Source: Ryuthela nishihirai
Taxonomy: Eukaryota > Arthropoda > Arachnida > Araneae > Heptathelidae
Length of the DNA stretch: 64,000 nt
Assembly (NCBI GenBank): GCA_038380435.1
Contig: JAWZYU010000006.1
Location: 37,698,501 to 37,762,500 of the forward strand
Direction: 5' to 3'
Every line of letters begins with the position of its first letter. Positions within the stretch are counted from its first letter, which is position 1. Shown one piece after another: positions 11,090 to 22,009 of this stretch. A program made the position numbers and the translations under genes. The notes beneath the pieces were generated by a model. It had not been told where the DNA came from and did not search any database. It worked only from the letters and a program-made list of their open reading frames with translations.

Positions 11090-11957
11090 TTAACCCCTTA
11101 ACAGTTTCTTTTTTCTGCCATATTGTGTCCAAAAATAAGCACATTTTTGATAAACAATTTTGTATTCAAATCGATCATATAAATTCAAATCAGCAGTCAA
11201 AACTGTTACAAGTATTGAATTGCATAATTTATGATAATTTTTAATTATAGCGAAAAATTGGCATTTTTACTTAAAGTTTGCTCTTCCGAACAAGAAACTT
11301 CAGAAACTATTATTTCAAGGAGGTTACAATGAAAGAAAATATCAAGAAACTGTAAAGTTCCATTACTTACATCAATATCCAAATGAACAGCAGGATTCGC
11401 TGTGAAAGGAAATCGCGGCGGTGCTGGAGGAGGATTACTAGTATCAATTTCACAAAAGTTCCGCACCTGAGTTAGAACATCGGAACATTCCGTTTCCTCA
11501 TCACTAGAGAAGTCCGATAACAAACTTTCACAACTTCCAGAATCATTTAGAGAAATTTCCGATTCATTATCTGATCCAATATCAGAATTATATTCTGTTA
11601 TGAGCCGCTCACTGTCACTCATTCCCCTTTTATTTTAGCACAAAATTCAAAAGGAATAGTATTCGCAACGTGTGATACACTACACAAGGGAAAACAAAAT
11701 TCACTCCTTCTCCCGTGTAAACGAAAAGCAGTAAAACCTGATATAAAACCGGTGTACGCATGTTTTGCATTCCAATCTTTACTGGACTACTAGAGCCGTC
11801 TATTAGAAACATTGTAAACGAAAAAAAAGTTAAAAAGCCGGGCAAATCATTGGATTGGCGTAGAAAAATAAGATGCCCGAGCGGCGTACGGGCAAATCAG
11901 AAAAGTGACCTTTCGCAGCACCCGAGCGGTGTTCCGGCAAAACTGTTAAGGGGTTAA
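11090..11957. mobile_element. Deleted piggyBac element with TTAA flanks
   Basis: TTAA at 11090-11093 and 11954-11957 flanks an 860 bp element whose ends are inverted: CCCCTTAACAGTTT on the left and AAACTGTTAAGGGG on the right. A TTAA target and CCC-starting termini are the hallmark of piggyBac. Subterminal hairpins occur near the right end (GCCCGAGCGGCGTACGGGC, 11875-11893; a CCGAGCGGTGTTCCGG word at 11922-11937). Only part of a transposase gene remains, so the copy is non-autonomous. Confidence 0.85.
11245..11622 (-). pseudogene. piggyBac transposase N-terminal fragment
   Basis: 125-aa minus-strand frame with an ATG at 11622. Residues 1-50 are acidic and serine-rich (SDNESEISL, SDFSSDEETE), as in many piggyBac N-termini. 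Residues ~60-105 (PPRFPFTANP, VHLDIDVSN, HCNLLEIIVSE) match the start of the DDE transposase domain (family DDE_Tnp_1_7). The catalytic part and C-terminal zinc-binding domain are absent because of internal deletion. The last ~20 residues are out of register with the family. Confidence 0.75.
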
Positions 11958-12148
11958 TAAGGAAAAAAGTGCACAAAAAAAAAATTCCGTTATTGATGAT
12001 TCGGTTTCGTTTTAAAATGCTAGCGTTTATTTGTCAGCGGGAGATTGGATTATTTGTAGATTTTTATGAGTTTACCTGAAGTACAACTGTAATTCGGTAA
12101 AGATTCAAAACTGTATTCCTTAAAATATATTATTACCATAACCTTTTG

Positions 12149-12555
12149 GAAATTTTCACGTTGGGTTGTTTTACCTCTGAGCGGTACTTTTTTGCACACT
12201 ATGGGCTAAATGGCCAGGTCACAAGGACCCCAAAGGCTCAGAGAAGGTTGGGGGAGGGAACCCACTGGAACAGCTGTTGGAAGACAGATGGTAGCCTCCC
12301 GTCAAGGCCATCCAGCGTGTTCTTAACTTGTACAGGATATGGTTCTCTCGCACACGGGGCCACGGCTTAACGTCCCATCCGAAGGACGGAGGCATTTCCA
12401 AGCACATCAGTGTCCACTACTGGACCGTGGGCAATGCGGGGAATTTTGCGGATATAAATCTCAACGCTGACCCAGCTGGGACTCGAACCTGGTAACTGCA
12501 GATTACGAGCCTGGCGCGCTACCGACTGAGCACCACCGCCCCCAGAAATTTTCAC
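12149..12555 (-). mobile_element. SINE-A copy with target-site duplication
   Basis: Full-length reverse copy (12160-12544). The 11 bp GAAATTTTCAC is repeated at 12149-12159 and 12545-12555. The body carries about a dozen differences from the best copies. Confidence 0.94.
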
Positions 12556-13140
12556 AACCTAAATGAAAAATTAAATTCGGATTACATTTGAATCACGTAC
12601 ATTATTCGGCTGTAAGCATTGAACTTTAAAATTTAAATTTAGTACATCAGATTATAAAGCGATTTTTTCACAAATTTTTTTATCATACATATTTCTCTTT
12701 TTCTAGAATTGTTTCTACAAAAACAATAATATCAAACCTCCATTGCAGTCAAATAAACAGAAAGCACAACCTTTCCTATCTTGTCGTTAACGTTTTTCAA
12801 ACAATATCTAGTTTTTTTTTAAATTTGCTTTTGGGTTGAAATTTGAATGGTTTTTAATAAAAAATTCTTCTATTTTAGCGTTTGTTTTTAAAATAATTTT
12901 ATAATGATTAAAATTTCGATCAGTTAAGTTTCTAAGTCTATTCTAGTAATTTCTCTCGAGCCTATCTCATAATACATGCACTTGTTTGATTCCGGTGAAA
13001 TATTGCTTCCATTCCCACAAGTTGTTAACCACGTATGAAATGGCAAGGCCACTCAAGACGATCAAAGTAGGGTGGGAAGAAAAATCGAGTGAAGCGATAC
13101 TTGAATAACGCATGCAACCGTAACTGTGTTTTTTTTAACT
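12556..13140. other. AT-rich non-coding stretch
   Basis: No gene, repeat or element end seen between the SINE-A copy and the 29 bp array. Confidence 0.4.
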
Positions 13141-13143
13141 TAC

Positions 13144-15522
13144 CATCAGGCACATGGGTATATGAAGAGATATGGCAGCCATATGGGTATATTTAGAGGT
13201 ATGGCAGCCACATGGGTATATGAAGAGGTATGGCAGCCATATGGGTATATGTAGATGTATGGCAGCCATATTGGTATATATAGAGGTATGGCAGCATATG
13301 GGTATATGTAGAGGTATGGTAGCCATATGGGTAAATGTAGAGGTATGGCAGTTATATGGGTATATGTAAAGGTAGGGCAGCCATATGGGTATATGTAGAG
13401 GTATGACAGCCATATGGGTATATGTAGAGGTATGGCAGCATATGGGTATATGTAGAGGTATGGTAGCCATATGGGTAAATATAGAGGTATGGCAGTCATA
13501 TGGGTATATGTAAAGGTAGGGCAGCCATATGGGTATATGTAGAGGTATGGCAGCCATATGGGTATATGTAGAGGTATGGCAGCATATGGGTATATGTAGA
13601 GGTATGGTAGCCATATGGGTAAATGTAGAGGTATGGCAGTCATATGGGTATATGTAAAGGTAGGGCAGCCATATGGGTATATGTAGAGGTATGGCAGCCA
13701 TATGGATATATGTAGAGGTATGGCAGCATATGGGTATATGTAGAGGTATGGTAGCCATATGGGTAAATATAGAGGTATGGCAGTCATATGGGTATATGTA
13801 AAGGTAGGGCAGCCATATGGGTATATGTAGAGGTATGGTAGCCATATGGGTATATGTAGAGGTATGGCAGCCATATGGGTATATGTAGAAGTATGGCAGC
13901 CATAAGGGTATATGTAGAGGTATGGCAGCCACATGGGTATATGTAGAGATGTGGCAGCCATATGGGTAAATGTAGAGGTATGACAGCCATATGGGTATAT
14001 GTAGAGGTATGGCAGCCATATGGGTATATGTAGAGGTATGACAACCATATGGCTATATATAGAGGTATGACAGCCATATGGGTTTATGTAGAGGTATGGC
14101 AGCCATATTGGTATATGTAGAGGTATGGCAGCCACATGGGTATATGTAGAGATGTGGCAGCCATATGGGTAAATGTAGAGGTATGGCAGCTATATGGGTA
14201 TATGTAGAGGTATGTCAGCCATATGGGTATATGTAGAGGTATGGCAACCATACGGGTATATGTAGAGGTATGACAGCCATATGGGTTTATGTAGTGGTAT
14301 GGCAGCCATATAGGTATATGTAGAGGTATGGCAGCCACATGGGTAAATGTAGAGATATGGCAGCCACATGGGTATATGTAGAGGTATGACAACCATACGG
14401 GTATATGTAGAGGTATGACAGCCATATGGGTTTATGTAGAGGTATGACAACCATATGGCTATATATAGAGGTATGACAGCCATATGGGTTTATGTAGAGG
14501 TATGGCAGCCATATGGGTATATGTAGAGGTATGACAACCATATGGGTTTATGTAGAGGTATGGCAGCCATATGGGTATATGTAGAGGTATGACAACCATA
14601 TGGCTATATATAGAGGTATGACAGCCATATGGGTTTATGTAGAGGTATGACAGCCATATGGGTTTATGTAGAGGTATAGCAGCCATATTGGTATATGTAG
14701 AGGTATGGCAGCCACATGGGTATATGTAGAGATGTGGCAGCCATATGGGTAAATGTAGAGGTATGACAGCCATATGGGTATATGTAGAGGTATGGCAGCC
14801 ATATGGGTATATGTAGAGGTATGACAACCATATGGCTATATATAGAGGTATGACAGCCATATGGGTTTATGTAGAGGTATGGCAGCCATATTGGTATATG
14901 TAGAGGTATGGCAGCCACATGGGTATATGTAGAGATGTGGCAGCCATATGGGTAAATGTAGAGGTATGGCAGCGATATGGGTATATGTAGAGGTATGTCA
15001 GCCATATGGGTATATGTAGAGGTATGGCAACCATACGGGTATATGTAGAGGTATGACAGCCATATGGGTTTATGTAGAGGTATGGCCACATGGGTATATG
15101 TAGAGGTATGGCAGCCACATGGGTATATGTAGAGGTATGGCAGCCATATGGGTATATGTAGAGGTATGACAACCATACGGGTATATGTAGAGGTATGACA
15201 GCCATATGGGTTTATGTAGAGGTATGACAACCATACGGGTATATGTAGAGGTATGACAGCCATATGGGTTTATGTAGAGGTATGGCAGCCATATAGGTAT
15301 ATGTAGAGGTATGGCAGCCACATGGGTAAATGTAGAGATATGGCAGCCACATGGGTATATGTAGAGGTATGGCAGCTATATGAGTTTATGTAGAAGTATG
15401 GCAGCCATATGGGTATATGTAGAAGTATGGCAGCCATATGTGTATATGTAGAAGCATGGCTGTCATATGGGTATATGTAGAGGTATGGCATCCATATCGG
15501 TATATTTAGAGGTATGGCAGCA
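13144..15522. repeat. 29 bp minisatellite, about 80 units
   Basis: Unit core ATATGTAGAGGTATGGCAGCC preceded by ATATGGGT, 29 bp in all, repeated over 2.38 kb with scattered single-base variants. A higher-order period of exactly 144 bp is seen at the left: the shortened 28 bp unit (GCAGCATATGGG) starts at 13291, 13435, 13579 and 13723. On the minus strand the unit lacks stop codons in all three frames, and since 3 x 29 nt is 29 codons every frame yields the same 29-residue peptide period (words such as LPYLYIYPYGCHTS). The long overlapping frames (up to 329 aa) are therefore a property of the repeat and not evidence of a gene. Confidence 0.95.
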
Positions 15523-15559
15523 GACGACTTAGCTGGCTTTTACTCCTGTTAGCGAAAAA

Positions 15560-15965
15560 CCAGAAACTGCGGTTGCAGTGAGCTATGGAACACAAACAGT
15601 GGACACTTGACGATTGCTAAAATGTCGTCTCGTTTGAGAAATCCAATTTCCTGCTGTTTTACGCTGACAGGTAGACCAGGATGCGGCGAAAACAGCACAA
15701 GTCCATCTTGCCAAGAATCAACATTGCAGACTGTTGGTATATAATGTAGGAAGTGTTTTTATGGCACACATTCGATTCCTCGATACCTGTGGAGCAATCT
15801 TTGAAGGCTACAGACTATCTGAACACCATTGCCGATCAGGGACATCCTTTCAGGCAAGCAGTCTATACATCTACCAATCAAATATAGGTACAGCATTGAA
15901 GGGAATCCAATACCAGATGTGCCGTGATAAAACGAATCCGTTACTAGCGGTATCACGATGAAGTG
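15560..15965 (+). pseudogene. Tc1-like transposase relic
   Basis: Plus-strand pieces read like the middle of an arthropod Tc1 transposase: WTLDD near 15600, then GVFLWHTF, IPVEQSLKATDYLNTIADQG and HPFRQAVYTSTN near 15750-15880. Several stops and frameshifts interrupt it, and no terminal repeats were located. It starts just beyond the 29 bp array. Function is lost; family assignment is by motif memory. Confidence 0.6.
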
Positions 15966-16945
15966 AATCCAGAACCAGTTTAATTATATCCACTTCACAA
16001 AGAGAAATAAACTTTGTATTAAAATTTGTATAATACCTAATAAAAATTATGTAGCAATCAAATTATTTTGTTCAATTTACACGTTAATTGTTCTCATAAA
16101 GACTCATAAAAATTGTCACCAATAATATGTTGAACACTACACCTTCTGCACACAAAAAGATGTGAATACCTATTTTTTTTTATTAATCGTTTAATTATGA
16201 GTGCTCCAAAGTTAGAAATAAACTTCTGCTTCTTCCAGACCGAAAAAAACCCCTCAATTTAAACAAAGCCCTCGATGTCATTTCTTTAATTTGCAGGGAA
16301 TATAAAATGCTCATTACCGAAATTGAACAAGAATTTCATATTCAAAATGTTTTCAACTCTTCTTACTAAATGGCCACATCATAGCTTCCATTTCAAGGCA
16401 AAGCTTTTATTTCTGATCTACCGATATGATTAGGCAGTTCAGAGCTTTATTCCGATTACGGCCTTAACGGCAAAATATCAAAGAGTCCTAACGGTAGCCG
16501 TATGACTGCAAATGACTTATTTACCTCATGGAAATGTCTCATTTATGACATTGGGGCAATTGACTGTTATTCATTAACTGAAGCCATTTATTTCAATAGC
16601 AATTGCTTTTTCCCCAATATCCTTTCATGCCGATTTTTGTGATCAGTCTTAGCGTCATTTATCGTTTAATGGTACTACCCGTTAATCATTATAAGCAGAG
16701 ATAGTCGTTATATTTCTAGCTTGGATTGCTCGGAACTGTTAATTACTTAATTCGTTAGTCTGGAGCGATAGTTTCCTTAAAACAGACAGCGATGATTTTT
16801 AAGAGTTTTCTGTAAAGTTCTTGGTTTAAAAGTTTTCTGTAAAGTTCTTGGTTTTCAGTTACAAAACGTCAGTTATGTTGAGTCATTTGATTTTTTGCTG
16901 CACAGTACGCTAAAATGGGTAAACGACCTGAAAGTAAAAACGATA
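15966..16945. other. no gene recognised
   Basis: AT-rich. The word AAGTTTTCTGTAAAGTTCTTGG occurs in two adjacent copies near 16805-16855; nothing else structured is seen. Confidence 0.4.
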
Positions 16946-16946
16946 A

Positions 16947-17040
16947 TGGGTTTATTTGTTTTACCTCTGAGCGGCAATTGCACACAAAGGGTTAAATTGC
17001 CAGGTTACAAAGACTCCTAAGGTTCAGAGAAAGATGTATC
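16947..17040 (-). mobile_element. SINE-A tail fragment
   Basis: Reverse-oriented 3' end only (TTTATTTGTTTTACCTCTGAGCGG to TTCAGAGAAAG). Head and centre are absent. Confidence 0.7.
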
Positions 17041-17179
17041 CAGAAGAGCCTGGAGTTCCCCCCCTCACCAAATCCCGTCGTCTTATAGGAAATATCAGGC
17101 TTGTCTCTATGCTTCGAAATCCAAAACGGATGTCTTTATATTATTTTATTTTAACCCAGTATTTTATGCCCGACGCTAA

Positions 17180-17556
17180 TGGGGTGGGAACGGCTAAGTC
17201 AATAGCGCGCCAGGCTCGCAATCTGTAGTTCCCAGGTTCGAGTCCCAGCTGAGCCAGTGTTTAGATTTATCTCCTCAAAACTCCCCGCTCTTCCCTCGGT
17301 CAGTAGGAGACAACGATGGGCTTGGAAAGGACGCTGTCCATCGAATGGGACGTTAAGCCGTGGTCTTTGTGCCATACCTGTTCATGTTAAAGAACATGTT
17401 GGATGGTCTTTACGGAAGGGTACCATCTGTCATCCAATAGCTGCCCAGTGGGTCTCCTTCCCACAGCCTTCTCTGAGCCCTCGGGTCCTTGTAACTTGGC
17501 CATTTAGTCCATTGTGTGCAAAAAAAGGGCCGTTCAGAGGTAAAACAACGCAACCT
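17180..17556 (+). mobile_element. SINE-A copy, diverged
   Basis: Plus copy with the head at GGCTAAGTCAATAGCGCGCC and B box GGTTCGAGTCC, and the tail AAAACAACGCAACC. The centre is partly deleted around 17365. No duplication identified. Confidence 0.88.
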
Positions 17557-18099
17557 TTTAGATACAGATTTGTCCATTTTTCCTTTGAACAGCTATTATG
17601 TAATCACGTCAAATACGATCCTTTCCAAAGTATATTAAGCTTTCATTATCAGCGAAGTTTTGGACGACGGATTTTGTTGTTTGCTTTAGAATGATACTGA
17701 GACATAGGGAAAAGAAATTAAATGAAAGGAATCACAATAAATAAATTTATAATATTCATTCGGAATAGATACTCTTCTGAGGATGATGGCAAGGAAATAT
17801 TTCAGACTTAATATAGTTGTATTCGTAACAGAAAATAATCTGTTTGTTTCATGCACGGAGAAACGCAGGCTGCAGAAGGTTTCTCCCCAAGAATTTATTT
17901 CGACTATATTTCGCTATCTAAAATTATTTATAAGCCAGAGCAAACGGATGCTGGGCTTGAGGAAAAACAGCTCCGGTTGTCATAGAAACGAGTGAAAATG
18001 CGTCGTATTTCTGTTGCCTTCACATCGCAATGGATGGTGATTTAGATATCTTTGGTTGCTAAGTAGATGCGCGCTTGAGAGAACTCAACCTTCGGTTAG

Positions 18100-18300
18100 A
18101 GTTGAGACACTTTTTTGCACACAATGGGCTAAACTGTCAGGTCACAAGAACCCCGAGGGCTAAGAGAATGTTGGGGGGAGAGTTGGGTTGATTTACCTCT
18201 GAGTGGTTAGGGAGAAGGACCCACTAGATAGCTGTTAGGAGACAGTTCGTCAAGGCCATCTAGTGTGTTCTTCAACGTGCACAGGATTTGGCTCTCCCAT
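18100..18300 (-). mobile_element. SINE-A fragments in tandem
   Basis: Two pieces in reverse. 18105-18178 covers tail to body. 18183-18300 restarts at the tail (AGTTGGGTTGATTTACC) and breaks off before the head. They directly precede a third, nearly full copy, giving three tail starts in a row in one orientation. Confidence 0.75.
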
Positions 18301-18303
18301 ACT

Positions 18304-18684
18304 CCGGTTGGGTTGTTTTACCTCTGAGCAACACTTTTTTTGCACACAATGGGCTAAATGGCCAGGTTACAAGGACCCCAAACTTTGTGGAAGTTTGATG
18401 GAGGGGAACCACTGGAACAGCTGTTGCAGACAGTGGGTATCCTCCCGTCAAGGCCATCCAGCGTGTTCTTTAACATGCAAGGGCGTGGGGGCCAGACGTG
18501 GGGCCACAGCTCAACATCCCATTCGATGGACGGCGGCCTTTCCAAGCCCACTGGTGTCTCCTACTGACCAAAGGCAGGACGGGAAGTTTTGTGGAGATAA
18601 ATCTCAATGCTGGCCCATGGACTCGAACCTGAGAACTGCAGATTACGAGCCGGCGCGCTACCGACTGAGCCATCCCGCCCGAGT
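18304..18684 (-). mobile_element. SINE-A copy
   Basis: Near full-length reverse copy from GGTTGGGTTGTTTTACC to GAGCCATCCCGCCC. The head is intact enough to show both polymerase III boxes. Confidence 0.9.
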
Positions 18685-19062
18685 GATGTCCAAAATTTTG
18701 TAACTTTCATTTGCAGACTACTCTCTCCACGTTTTTGCCATTTTCCGAAAATCTCTATTCATTTCCCCCTAATTTTCTTTGATCATTCACATTCAATGAA
18801 TTATTCTAAGGAGAAGGAGGTTAAATGCAGGGATCATCTCATAATGCATTCAATGATAACTTGGAGTAAGGTTCTCTTTGACGTCAGGCCAGAATCAATT
18901 CACCTTCAGTTCTCTACACGATGCTGAATGCGATCACAAAATTATGCCTCATCATTAAGGCTATTAAATGGAGTTAATCTAGCCATTCAGTGGTTTTAAC
19001 AATGCCAGTAATTGAATGTTAATAAAGTGACTGACAGGGTTATATCAATACCTCCTAGTATA

Positions 19063-19534
19063 AAAAAAAGCCAGAGGACCAAATTTATGACGTCAGCTTA
19101 AGTGGTCCTACTATATAGACACTTCTAACCAACACCTTCTATAACAGAAGGCCAATGTACCAAATTTTTGACGTCACTAAATAGTCCTACTATATATATA
19201 TATACAGAAAAATTCTTCTATTTTTGATTCTAATATTATTACTGGTGGATTCTGTGCTAAATCTTTATACTGATTTTCATCTATAAACATATTTTATTTA
19301 ATAGAAAATTTATTTGTATTATTTTGCATTATTATATTTTATAATAAATACGAATAATTTTTTTCCTAAATAAAATATATTTATAGATAAACATTAGTGT
19401 AAATATTAGCACAAGAGTCCACCAGTAAAAATATTAGAATGAAAAATAGAAGAATTTATATATATATAGTAGGACTACTTAGTGATGTCAAAAATTTGGT
19501 ACATTGGCCTTCTGTTATAGAAGGTGTTGGTTAG
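19063..19534. mobile_element. Palindromic MITE, family M2, with extra arm piece
   Basis: 19135-19534 starts CTAACCAACACCTTCTATAAC and ends with its inverse (GTTATAGAAGGTGTTGGTTAG). The arms extend inward ~75 bp through GTACCAAATTTTTGACGTCA and (TA)n, and the centre is AT-rich. A third, shorter arm-like piece (ACCAAATTTATGACGTCAGC, then TAGTGG TCCTACTATA) precedes it at 19078-19118. TGACGTCA is the palindromic CRE-type word. Confidence 0.8.
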
Positions 19535-19549
19535 ATTCCATTACTTGGG

Positions 19550-19690
19550 GTTTTGTTGTTTTACTTCTGAGCGGCACTATTTTTGCATGTAATGTGCTAA
19601 ACGGTTAGGTCAGAAGCACCAAGAAGATCGCATGAAGATGGGAAAGCGGATTTACTGGACCTTAAATGGATTTCATCTGGGACATTCAGC
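19550..19690 (-). mobile_element. SINE-A tail fragment, diverged
   Basis: TTGTTGTTTTACTTCTGAGCGG to about ATTTACTGG; the rest has decayed beyond recognition. Confidence 0.6.
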
Positions 19691-19965
19691 GATTTCAGTG
19701 ATGCTAATAACCGAATGTTAATAAAGACCAATTACCAAGATTGGAATGATTTTTGTCGCCCCTTTTTTGAATACATTGAGCTGAACAATCAGGTCCACGG
19801 CTGAATTTACACTTAACGTATTCCTAGGCACACGAATCGCGTGGACTTTTATGTGTACTAGTTTTTTTCCCTCATATATACATATTTTTCTTACATATTC
19901 CTCCACTACCATTAGGAAAGTAAATAATGCAAATGAAATGAATGTAGGAATTTTAAAAATGAGTT

Positions 19966-20280
19966 AGGTTGTGTTGTGTTATCTCTGAGCGACAATTTAT
20001 TTTTTGCACACAAATGGCTAAAACGGACAAGTCACAAAGACCCCGAGGGCTCAGAGAAGGCTGGGGGGAGGGGACCCACTAGACGGCTGTTAGGAGACAG
20101 ACGGTGGCCTTAGGTCAAAGCCCGTTCAGTATGTTCTTTAGCGTGCACAGGGTATGGCTTTCCCACACCAGGGGTCCATGGTTTAACGTCCCATCCGATG
20201 GACGGCGACCTTTCCAAGCCCATCGGTGTCCCCTACTCTAATCTCTGTAGATTACGCAACCGGTGCGCTACCCAAGGAGC
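19966..20280 (-). mobile_element. SINE-A copy with truncated head
   Basis: Reverse copy from the tail (TTGTGTTGTGTTATCTCTGAGCG region) through a recognisable centre. The sequence between the GTCCCCTAC word and the head is deleted, leaving only GATTACGCAACCGGTGCGCTACC of the tRNA-like part. Confidence 0.8.
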
Positions 20281-20530
20281 TTAAAGATGAGTAATACAGT
20301 TTCATTAATAAGTAGCAAAATTAATGTATAAATTAATATTTTGCATGGGATTTAACTTATAAAATTCAGAAAGGAGTAACCTTTGAAATTTAAGCACTTT
20401 TACTAGCTTTTTCAACCCTGGGAGTGAGCGACATTGAAATGCATTATCGGAAGTATTGGGATATTTCCATGCTGAGTGAATGGAGAACATTTTGTCACGA
20501 AATGTCACGAGAAAAGGAAACCTAAAACGC
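20281..20530. other. no gene recognised
   Basis: Short unique-looking stretch between a SINE-A and the 24 bp array. Confidence 0.4.
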
Positions 20531-20547
20531 CACCCCCCTCAACTCTA

Positions 20548-21998
20548 GATACAAAAAATCTCTCAAATCCAAATACAAAAAACTCAAATCTAGGTACAAA
20601 AATTCCCTGAAATCTAGATACAAAAATTCCCTCAAATCTAGATACAAAAATTCTCTCAAATCTAGATACAAAAATTCCCTCAAATCTAGATACAAAAATT
20701 ACCTCAAATCTAGGTAGAAAAATTCCCTCAAATCTAGATACAAAAATCTTTCAAATCTAGATGCAAAAAATCCCTTAAATCTAGATACAAAAATTCCCTC
20801 AAATCTAGATAGAAAAATTCCCTGATATCTAGAAAAAAAAATCTATCAAATCTAGATACAAAAAATCCCTCAAATTTAGATACAAAAATTCCCTCAAATC
20901 TAAATTCAAAAATCTCTTAAATTCATATACAAAAATTCCCTGAAATCTAGGTACAAAAATCTCTCAAATCCAGATACAAAAATTGCTTCAAATCTAGGTA
21001 AAAAAATTCTCTCAAATCTAGATTCAAAAATTCCCTCAAATCTAGATAGAAAAATTCCCTCAAATCTGGATACAAAAAATTCCCTCAAATCTAGATACAA
21101 AAATTCCCTCAAATCCAGATACAAAAATCTTTCAAAACTAGATACAAAAAATCCCTCAAATCTAGATGCAAAAATCTTTCAAAACTAGATACAAAAAATC
21201 CCTCAAATCTAGATACAAAAATTCCCTCAAATCTAGATATAAAAATTCCCTCAAATCTAAATTCAAAAATCTCTCAAATTCAGATACAAAAATTGCCTCA
21301 AATCTAGAAACAAAAATTCCCTCAAATCTAGATACAAAATTTTCCTCAAATCTAGATACAAAAATTTCCTCAAATCTAGATACAAATATTGCCTCAAATC
21401 TAAATACAAAAATCTTTCAAATCCAGATACAAAAATTGCCTCAAATCTAGATAAAAAAATTCCCTCCAATATAGATAGAAAAATTCCCTTAAATATAGAT
21501 ACAAAAATTTCCTCAAATCTAGAAAAAAAATTCCCTTAAATCTAGATACAAAAATCTCTCAAATCCAGATACAAAAATTGCCTCAAATCTAGATACAAAA
21601 AATTCAATCAAATCCAGATATGAAAATTCCCTCAAATCTAGATAGAAAAATTCCCTCAAATCTAGGTACAAAAATTTCCTCAAATCTAGATACAAAAATT
21701 CCTTCAAATCTAGATAGAAAAATTTCCTTAAATCTAGATACAAAAATTCCCTCAAATCTAGATACAAAAGTTGCCTCAAATCTAAATACAAAAATCTCAC
21801 AAATCCAGATACAAAAATTGCCTCAAATGTAGATAAAAAAATTTCCCTCAAATCTAGATACAAAAATCCCCTCAAATCTACATAGAAAAATTCCCTTAAA
21901 TCTAGATACGAAAGTTCTCTCATATCTAAATTCAAAAATCTCTCAAATTCAGATACAAAATTGCCTCAAATGTAGGTACAAAAATCTCTCAAATCCAA
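20548..21998. repeat. 24 bp minisatellite, about 60 units
   Basis: Unit core AAATCTAGATACAAAAAT followed by TCCCTC. Length variants of 22-25 bp occur because the A run and CCC run vary. As 24 nt is eight codons, long stretches are open and encode an octapeptide period (YLDLREFL on the minus strand). The array continues, partly inverted, inside the foldback structure to its right. Confidence 0.93.
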
Positions 21999-22009
21999 TG
22001 ACATTTATT

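Noticed and set aside
13135..15491. Large protein-coding gene (frames of 294 and 329 aa)
   Set aside because: The frames follow entirely from a stop-free 29 bp repeat and occur in all three phases.
20906..21935. Leu/Arg-rich repeat protein gene
   Set aside because: Translation of the 24 bp array; frames break whenever unit length varies.
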